Below, in pieces: positions 1 through 5,899 of a stretch of 7,753 nucleotides of DNA. A program made the position numbers and the translations under genes. Location of the stretch: NCBI GenBank assembly GCA_964483805.1, contig CAZADH010000289.1:1-7753 (forward strand), given 5' to 3'. The first letter of the stretch is position 1; each line of letters opens with the position of its first letter. Under the pieces are notes generated by a model. It had not been told where the DNA came from, made no database searches, and saw only the letters and a program-made list of their open reading frames with translations. The stretch is from CAZADH01 sp964483805 (GTDB taxonomy: Bacteria; Muiribacteriota; Ozemobacteria; Ozemobacterales; Ozemobacteraceae).

Positions 1-25
1 CCCCCCACGACAACCAACGGCCGCT

Positions 26-48
26 GACGGCCGCCACGCGCGGCCATC
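26..48 (-). terminator. Possible terminator-like hairpin after the STAS-TPR gene
   Basis: A 9-bp stem (GATGGCCGC / GCGGCCGTC on the minus strand, one G-U pair) with a 5-nt loop lies 8 nt beyond the stop codon. No T tract follows, and an overlapping alternative hairpin can form with bases 17-32, so it is at best a weak or Rho-assisted terminator, or an mRNA 3'-end stabiliser. The remaining bases 1-25 show no gene. Confidence 0.35.
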
Positions 49-56
49 GGCAGGAG

Positions 57-1031
57 TCAGTTGGCCTTGGCCATCTTGTCGCGCAGCTTCTGGCGCTTGC
101 CTTCGTCGAGGGTGTCGGTGAGCGCCTGGTTGATCTCGCGCCGGAAACCGTCGAGGTCACCCGCTTCGCGATAGATCTCGGCGAGGTTGATGCGCGCATC
201 GACGTAGTGGGGATTGATTTCGCAGGCACGGGCGAACGCGGCGCGCGCCTCGTCGGTGCGACCGGCGTTGCGCAAGGCCAATCCCAACGCGTTGTGGATG
301 TCGGCGTAATTTGGGTTGATCTGCAGCGCCTTGCGAAACTCGTCGATCGCATCCTGCAACATCGCCTTGTCTTGATAGACGACACCCAGCAGGGCCATCG
401 CTTCGGCGTAGTGCGGGTTGATCTTGAGCGCGGCCCGATAGGCCTGCGCCGCCTCTTCGAGTTCGCCGGTCAAGCGATGCAGATCGCCGAGCCCTTTGTA
501 TGCCTCGGCGTAATTGGGGTTGATCTGCAGGGCCGTCTTTTCTTCGGCGATGGCCTCGGGATAGCGGGCTTTCTCGCGCAGGGCGATGGCCAACTTGTGG
601 TGCGCATCGGCGTAATTCGGATTGAGGCGAGTGACCTTCTGCCACTGTTCGATCGCCTTGTCGAGTGTGCCCTTGAAGCTCTCGAGTGCTTGCGGCTCGT
701 CGGCATAGACCTCGATGAAATACTCGAGATGGATGAGATCGAAAATACGTTGTACATACGCACCCAAGGTGCAGATCTTCAGCACGCCGCCGCGGTCTTG
801 CAGGGTCTTGAAGGCCCCCGTAAGGAAGCCCAAGCCGGCACTGTCGCAATACACCAGGTTCTTGAGGTTGAACAGAACCTTGCGCTGGTTCTGGCTGACG
901 ATGATCTGCAACATCTCTTTCGCCACGGGGTTGGTGTACATATCGAGATCACCGGTCAACTCGACGACAACGACATCGTCAACAGTGCGGAAGGTGTATT
1001 GCAGGTTGTTCTCGCGAGGTTGGCCGTCCAT
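57..1031 (-). CDS. STAS-domain (anti-sigma factor antagonist-like) protein fused to TPR repeats
   Basis: A 324-residue soluble protein. Residues about 10-115 are a STAS domain of the SpoIIAA/RsbV type: VVVVELTGDLDMYTNP strand-loop region, then the signature YCDSAGLGFL with Ser64 at the position phosphorylated in SpoIIAA. Residues about 120-300 are TPR repeats of exactly 34 residues with the recurring INPNYAEA turn; the Tyr recurs at 140, 174, 208, 242 and 276. A charged helical tail (about 300-324) ends the protein. STAS proteins of this kind control sigma factors or other targets by partner switching with a serine kinase; the TPR part probably recruits a partner. No RsbW/SpoIIAB kinase or PP2C phosphatase lies in the window, so the target is unknown. 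It is last in the gene string, 76 nt after the sigma-54 activator, and has its own good ribosome-binding site. The STAS-TPR fusion is less usual than stand-alone STAS. Function in sigma control is inference. Confidence 0.9.
   Translation of the reverse strand: MDGQPRENNLQYTFRTVDDVVVVELTGDLDMYTNPVAKEMLQIIVSQNQRKVLFNLKNLVYCDSAGLGFLTGAFKTLQDRGGVLKICTLGAYVQRIFDLIHLEYFIEVYADEPQALESFKGTLDKAIEQWQKVTRLNPNYADAHHKLAIALREKARYPEAIAEEKTALQINPNYAEAYKGLGDLHRLTGELEEAAQAYRAALKINPHYAEAMALLGVVYQDKAMLQDAIDEFRKALQINPNYADIHNALGLALRNAGRTDEARAAFARACEINPHYVDARINLAEIYREAGDLDGFRREINQALTDTLDEGKRQKLRDKMAKAN
204..626 (-). repeat. Five-period 102-nt tandem repeat encoding TPR units
   Basis: The plus-strand block GTA(A/G)T..GG.TTGAT starts at 204, 306, 408, 510 and 612, exactly 102 nt (34 codons) apart. 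The copies at 301-326 and 505-530 are identical in 25 of 26 bases. It encodes the INPNYAEA turn of the TPR units. The nucleotide similarity suggests recent unit duplication or gene-conversion-like homogenisation. Confidence 0.8.
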
Positions 1032-1107
1032 GTGCTACTGCTCCTTGAGAGGCGGGTGTTGCCGATCTTGTTTTCAGGATACCGGTTGCCACCCCGACGT
1101 GTCGAGG
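1032..1107 (-). other. 76-nt intergenic spacer between regulator and STAS-TPR gene
   Basis: The only real gap between genes in the window. I see no hairpin followed by a T tract, so read-through from the regulator gene is likely. No convincing sigma-70 or sigma-54 promoter was found. The sequence near the STAS start is somewhat richer in A/T and holds that gene's ribosome-binding site. Confidence 0.5.
1041..1046 (-). promoter_or_regulatory. Ribosome-binding site for the STAS-TPR gene
   Basis: AAGGAG on the minus strand, 9 nt upstream of the ATG at 1031. It is the strongest Shine-Dalgarno in the window and fixes the start. Unlike the middle genes, the STAS-TPR protein can be translated independently of its upstream neighbour. 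Confidence 0.8.
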
Positions 1108-2631
<1,524 letters not shown>

Positions 2632-2634
<3 letters not shown>

Positions 2635-2639
2635 GCTCA
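2632..2639 (-). other. Kinase stop / regulator start junction
   Basis: The minus strand reads TGAGCATG: the membrane kinase stop is followed by 2 nt and the regulator ATG. No strong Shine-Dalgarno is seen before this start, so translational coupling of kinase and cognate regulator is likely. Confidence 0.65.
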
Positions 2640-4922
2640 GTGGCTCGAGGCCGGTCGCGGCAGGACGAAGGTCACCGTGGTGCCGTGGCCAAGTTGCGAA
2701 TCGACGTCGCAGCGACCCAGGTGTTGTTCGAGAATCTGGCGGGTGATCGCCAACCCCAGACCGGTACCCCGCGTCTTGGTCGTGAAGAACGGCTCACCGA
2801 CCCGCGGCATGTCGGTCGTGGCAATGCCCTGTCCGCGATCGATGAAGCGGATCTGCACGGAGTCGACCTCTTCACGCAACTCGATCACCAACTCGCCCCC
2901 TTCCGGCATCGCCTGAATCGCGTTGAGAATCACGTTCAGGCAAGCCTGTTTCAGCTTTTCCGGGTCGATTCTAGCACACACCGGACCACGCGGCCACCGA
3001 CGCACGATCTCGACCCGATGCCGCACGGCCTCGTGTTTGATGAGCAACAGCAACTGATCGAGCATCTCGTCGAGACTCAGAAGGGTCAGGGTCGGTGGGC
3101 CAGGCCGAGCGTACTGCAGCAGTTGCGCCACCACCCCGTTGAGGCGATCGACCTCTCCGAGAATGACGGTGGTGTGTTGGAGCGATTCGCCCGAGACGTC
3201 GTCGCGCAGCATTTCGACCAGACCACGAACAGCAACGAGCGGATTGCGGATCTCGTGGGCCACCGAGGCAGCGAGCCGCCCCAGCGCCACCCACTTCTCG
3301 GCGGCCATCATCTGCCGCTCGATACTCTTGATCGAGGTCAGGTCCTGAACCACGAGAAGCCGTCCCTGGTGCGTCGTTCCCGTCATCATCGGGATGGTGC
3401 GGACCGACAGGTCACGGGTGGACCCGTCACGCGCCCGCAACGCCAACTCGCGCCGCGCCGCGACATCGGGACCCCGCAACAGGGCGACCACCGCCTCGAC
3501 GAAACCGGCATCGCTCACGCCGGCCAGCGCCTCGATCAACGGCCGGCCGACCGTCGGGGCCGCCAGCAAATCGAGCACCGGCGCGAGAGCACGATTCATC
3601 GTGACGATCCGGTCGTGCGCATCGACGGTGAGAATCCCGGCATCGAGCGTATCAACAACATTTGTAACATACTCGTGCATGGCGACGACTCGCAAGTAGA
3701 GCCGCGCGTTCGCGATCAGCGAGGCACCCAGCGGCGAGATCGTCTCGAGAAAGCGGCGCACCCCGGCCGAGTAGCCGGCCACACCACTCTTGGCAACGAA
3801 CAGCACGCCTTGCACTTCGCGACCAGCCAACAACGGGAGAAACACGAGGGTGTGGTGGTCGGTGACGATTTCAACGGTTGTTTTCTCGTCGCGACAACGG
3901 TACAGGGTGGTTTCATACACCTCCCGGGCAATCCGGGGAAACACGGGGGTCTCGACGCCAACCTCGAGGCCGCCGGTTTCGGGTTGCGGCAGCAGGACCT
4001 GACCGTAGCTGGAAAACGACAACGTCAGGGCCTTCTCCATGAAACCCAGCAGAATCTGGCGCAGGTCCATGGTCGAGCCCATCGAGCGGGTCAGTTCGTA
4101 GATTTCCCACAATTCCTGCACCTTCTCGTCCAGTTCGCGGTTGCGTTCCCAGATCTCGCTGATATTGGCGCGCAGTGCCGCCGCCATCGAGTTGAAATGG
4201 CGCCCGATCTCGGCAAGTTCACCTTCGCCCTGGATGGCGAGATGTTGTTCGTATTGCCCGCGGCGAACGGCATCGAGACCGGCCAGCAACTGGGTCAACG
4301 GCCGCAGGATGATCTGGGCGACAAAGAGGGCCAGAGAGAAACCGATCGCGATGTTGACGATGGTGGTAATGACGACCTGCCATGCCGCTTCGTGAAGATG
4401 CGAGAGGTCGAGCGGCGGCAGGCGCAATGCGACATAACCGAACACCTGGGCCCCGGACGCGACCGGGGACACGAGGGATTGCCCTTCCGGCCGCTGCGTC
4501 ACCCATCCGAGCGCACGGATGCGCGAAGTGGGCGCTTGCAGCCACGATGGCGCAGTCGCAAGCGACCCGTCGGCCATGCCGGCGCGAACAACGAGCGGCA
4601 CCGAAGGGGTCGCGGTCTGGCCCGGTGCGGTCAGCGGTCGTCCGGTGGCATCGAAGAGCGCAATGCGCAGGGCCCAGGGACGACGCTCCGTCTCGCCGGC
4701 ACACAACCGGTGCATGGTCGCATGATCGCCGCCGCTCAACCAGGCGGCAGCGAGGGGAGCGATGACCTCCATCTGGTCGCGAGCCTTCTCGACGGCGTCG
4801 TCGTACAACCGGATGTTCTCGCGCGACAGCAATACAACAGCCATAAACCCATTGGTGAAGACGATGATCGAGGTGAAATAAAACAGCAATACGCCCTTGA
4901 GGCTCCGCGGCAGCAGGGTCAT
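2637..4922 (-). CDS. Membrane sensor histidine kinase, HAMP-GAF-PAS-HisKA-HATPase
   Basis: A 761-residue hybrid-input kinase expected in the cytoplasmic membrane. Residues about 10-32 form TM1, about 33-180 an extracytoplasmic region of no family I recognise, and about 181-206 TM2. HAMP follows at about 204-257, then a helical signalling segment (IWERNRELDEKVQELWEIYELTRS, described by positions 257-280). A GAF-like domain spans about 282-407 and a PAS domain about 415-530. The HisKA H box SVAHEIRNPL places phospho-acceptor His556. The ATPase has an N box NVILNAIQAMPEGG (663-676), G1 DRGQGI (695-700), F box EPFFTTK and G2 RGTGLGLAI. All catalytic motifs are intact. This is the NtrB/AtoS-like class that pairs with sigma-54 activators, matching the regulator that starts 2 nt downstream. 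The start at 4922 was chosen because it follows the upstream kinase stop and leads straight into TM1; the same frame stays open further upstream to 5723, but that part overlaps the DegS-like kinase and looks non-coding (Arg-rich shadow). Confidence 0.93.
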   Translation of the reverse strand: MTLLPRSLKGVLLFYFTSIIVFTNGFMAVVLLSRENIRLYDDAVEKARDQMEVIAPLAAAWLSGGDHATMHRLCAGETERRPWALRIALFDATGRPLTAPGQTATPSVPLVVRAGMADGSLATAPSWLQAPTSRIRALGWVTQRPEGQSLVSPVASGAQVFGYVALRLPPLDLSHLHEAAWQVVITTIVNIAIGFSLALFVAQIILRPLTQLLAGLDAVRRGQYEQHLAIQGEGELAEIGRHFNSMAAALRANISEIWERNRELDEKVQELWEIYELTRSMGSTMDLRQILLGFMEKALTLSFSSYGQVLLPQPETGGLEVGVETPVFPRIAREVYETTLYRCRDEKTTVEIVTDHHTLVFLPLLAGREVQGVLFVAKSGVAGYSAGVRRFLETISPLGASLIANARLYLRVVAMHEYVTNVVDTLDAGILTVDAHDRIVTMNRALAPVLDLLAAPTVGRPLIEALAGVSDAGFVEAVVALLRGPDVAARRELALRARDGSTRDLSVRTIPMMTGTTHQGRLLVVQDLTSIKSIERQMMAAEKWVALGRLAASVAHEIRNPLVAVRGLVEMLRDDVSGESLQHTTVILGEVDRLNGVVAQLLQYARPGPPTLTLLSLDEMLDQLLLLIKHEAVRHRVEIVRRWPRGPVCARIDPEKLKQACLNVILNAIQAMPEGGELVIELREEVDSVQIRFIDRGQGIATTDMPRVGEPFFTTKTRGTGLGLAITRQILEQHLGRCDVDSQLGHGTTVTFVLPRPASSH
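4919..4922 (-). other. ATGA stop/start overlap coupling the two kinase genes
   Basis: The minus strand reads CCCAAATGACCCTG: TGA ends the DegS-like kinase and the overlapping ATG starts the membrane kinase. No clear Shine-Dalgarno precedes this ATG, so translation probably re-initiates from the upstream gene, tying the two kinases' levels together. Confidence 0.75.
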
Positions 4923-5899
4923 TTGGGAACCCAGAACGAGACGACCGTGCCTCCCTCTCCGGGTGTCGAGACGATGGACAACGAACCCCCGGCCAGTTTG
5001 ACACGTTCCTCCATGCTGACCAGACCGAGTTTCCCCAGCCCGGCGTAGGCGGCCCGCGTCTTGGCGTAGTCGAAGCCGACGCCGTTGTCTTTCACGACCA
5101 CATCGAGTCGCCCTTGATCTGCATTGCACGCCATGAAGATCTGCACGCAGGTCGACTGGGCGTGACGGTGGGCATTGGTCAGCGACTCCTGAATGACGCG
5201 AAAGACCGCGAGTTCGCGATCGTTGGCCAGAGAGAACCGCTCCCCGTCGACCGACAGATGAACCTCGATCCCGGTGCGGGTGCGAAACCCCGCGATGTAC
5301 TGCTCGATGGTCGGCACCAGGCCGAGATCGTCGAGGGCCATCGGCCGCAGGTCGAAAATGAAGCGGCGAATGTCGCGCAGGCTCTGCACCACGGCGGCAC
5401 GCAGATCGCGTAACTCGGTGGCCAGCAACTCGGGCTTGCCGACCTGATCGAGACAGAAGTCGATGCGCATGGTCAGGTTGGCCAACGCCTGGGCCGGGCC
5501 ATCGTGAATCTCGCGCGAGATCCGTTTGCGCTCGGCTTCCTGAGCATAGACCATTTCGGCGCCGGCACTCGTGCCGGCGGCCTGGCCGCAGTGGCGCAAC
5601 AGTTCGTCGAGCGCTTGTTCGAGATGCGCGAGCGCGGTCCGACACCGTTCGTCTACGGCCGGGGCCGGGACGCCACCGGCCGCCGGAAAACAGGCGAGCA
5701 GGGTGCGCAGATCGGCATGCCACGGGGGTTCACCGGCAACCGACTCGCCAGGCACGGCGTGGCGCAAGCGAGCAACCGCTTGTATTGCTGTCGCCAGGCG
5801 CTCTCCGGCCAGCGCCCCTTCGACGGCCGCCACCAAGGACCCCAGGTGTTGTTTGGCGCGGAGGGTCAGCGTCGAACGAACGTCTTGTTCAGTGGCCAT
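4919..5899 (-). CDS. Soluble DegS/NarX-class sensor histidine kinase (HisKA_3)
   Basis: A 326-residue protein kinase of two-component signalling, expected in the cytoplasm because there is no membrane segment or signal peptide. Residues 1-115 are Ala/Leu-rich, probably helical, and match no input domain I recognise. The dimerisation/phosphoacceptor domain starts about residue 117, with the HisKA_3 box EIHDGPAQALAN and phospho-acceptor His132; the HDGPAQ form is typical of DegS. The ATP-binding domain (about 225-326) has the N box QESLTNAHRHA (Asn242), the G1 box DNGVGF (271-276) and a glycine-rich GLGKLGLVSMEERV segment, ending in GGTVVSFWVP. All key residues look intact. HisKA_3 kinases normally pair with NarL/LuxR-type regulators; none is in the window and the only regulator is NtrC-type, so this kinase is orphan here or acts on a distant partner. 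The start is supported by AGGAG 9 nt upstream. Its stop overlaps the next kinase's start by 4 nt (ATGA). Confidence 0.93.
   Translation of the reverse strand: MATEQDVRSTLTLRAKQHLGSLVAAVEGALAGERLATAIQAVARLRHAVPGESVAGEPPWHADLRTLLACFPAAGGVPAPAVDERCRTALAHLEQALDELLRHCGQAAGTSAGAEMVYAQEAERKRISREIHDGPAQALANLTMRIDFCLDQVGKPELLATELRDLRAAVVQSLRDIRRFIFDLRPMALDDLGLVPTIEQYIAGFRTRTGIEVHLSVDGERFSLANDRELAVFRVIQESLTNAHRHAQSTCVQIFMACNADQGRLDVVVKDNGVGFDYAKTRAAYAGLGKLGLVSMEERVKLAGGSLSIVSTPGEGGTVVSFWVPK
5560..5579. repeat. Perfect 9-bp palindrome with 2-nt loop inside the kinase gene
   Basis: Arms CGCCGGCAC and GTGCCGGCG flank the dinucleotide TC. It encodes roughly AGTSAGAE (about residues 108-115), the junction between the N-terminal region and the HisKA_3 domain. 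It has the same geometry as the hairpins in the upstream TPR gene (long GC stem, tiny loop, interdomain linker) but a different sequence. Confidence 0.4.

Noticed and set aside
1073..1096. TGGCAACCGGTATCC on the minus strand as a possible sigma-54 promoter for the STAS-TPR gene.
   Set aside because: The -24 half (TGGCA) fits, but the -12 half reads TATCC and lacks the invariant GC, so it does not meet the consensus.
4923..5723. The membrane-kinase reading frame stays open about 800 nt upstream of the chosen start, suggesting a 1028-residue protein.
   Set aside because: That stretch overlaps the well-supported DegS-like kinase in another frame, is Arg/Ala/Gly-rich with no domain, and the ATG at 4922 forms a classical ATGA junction directly before TM1.
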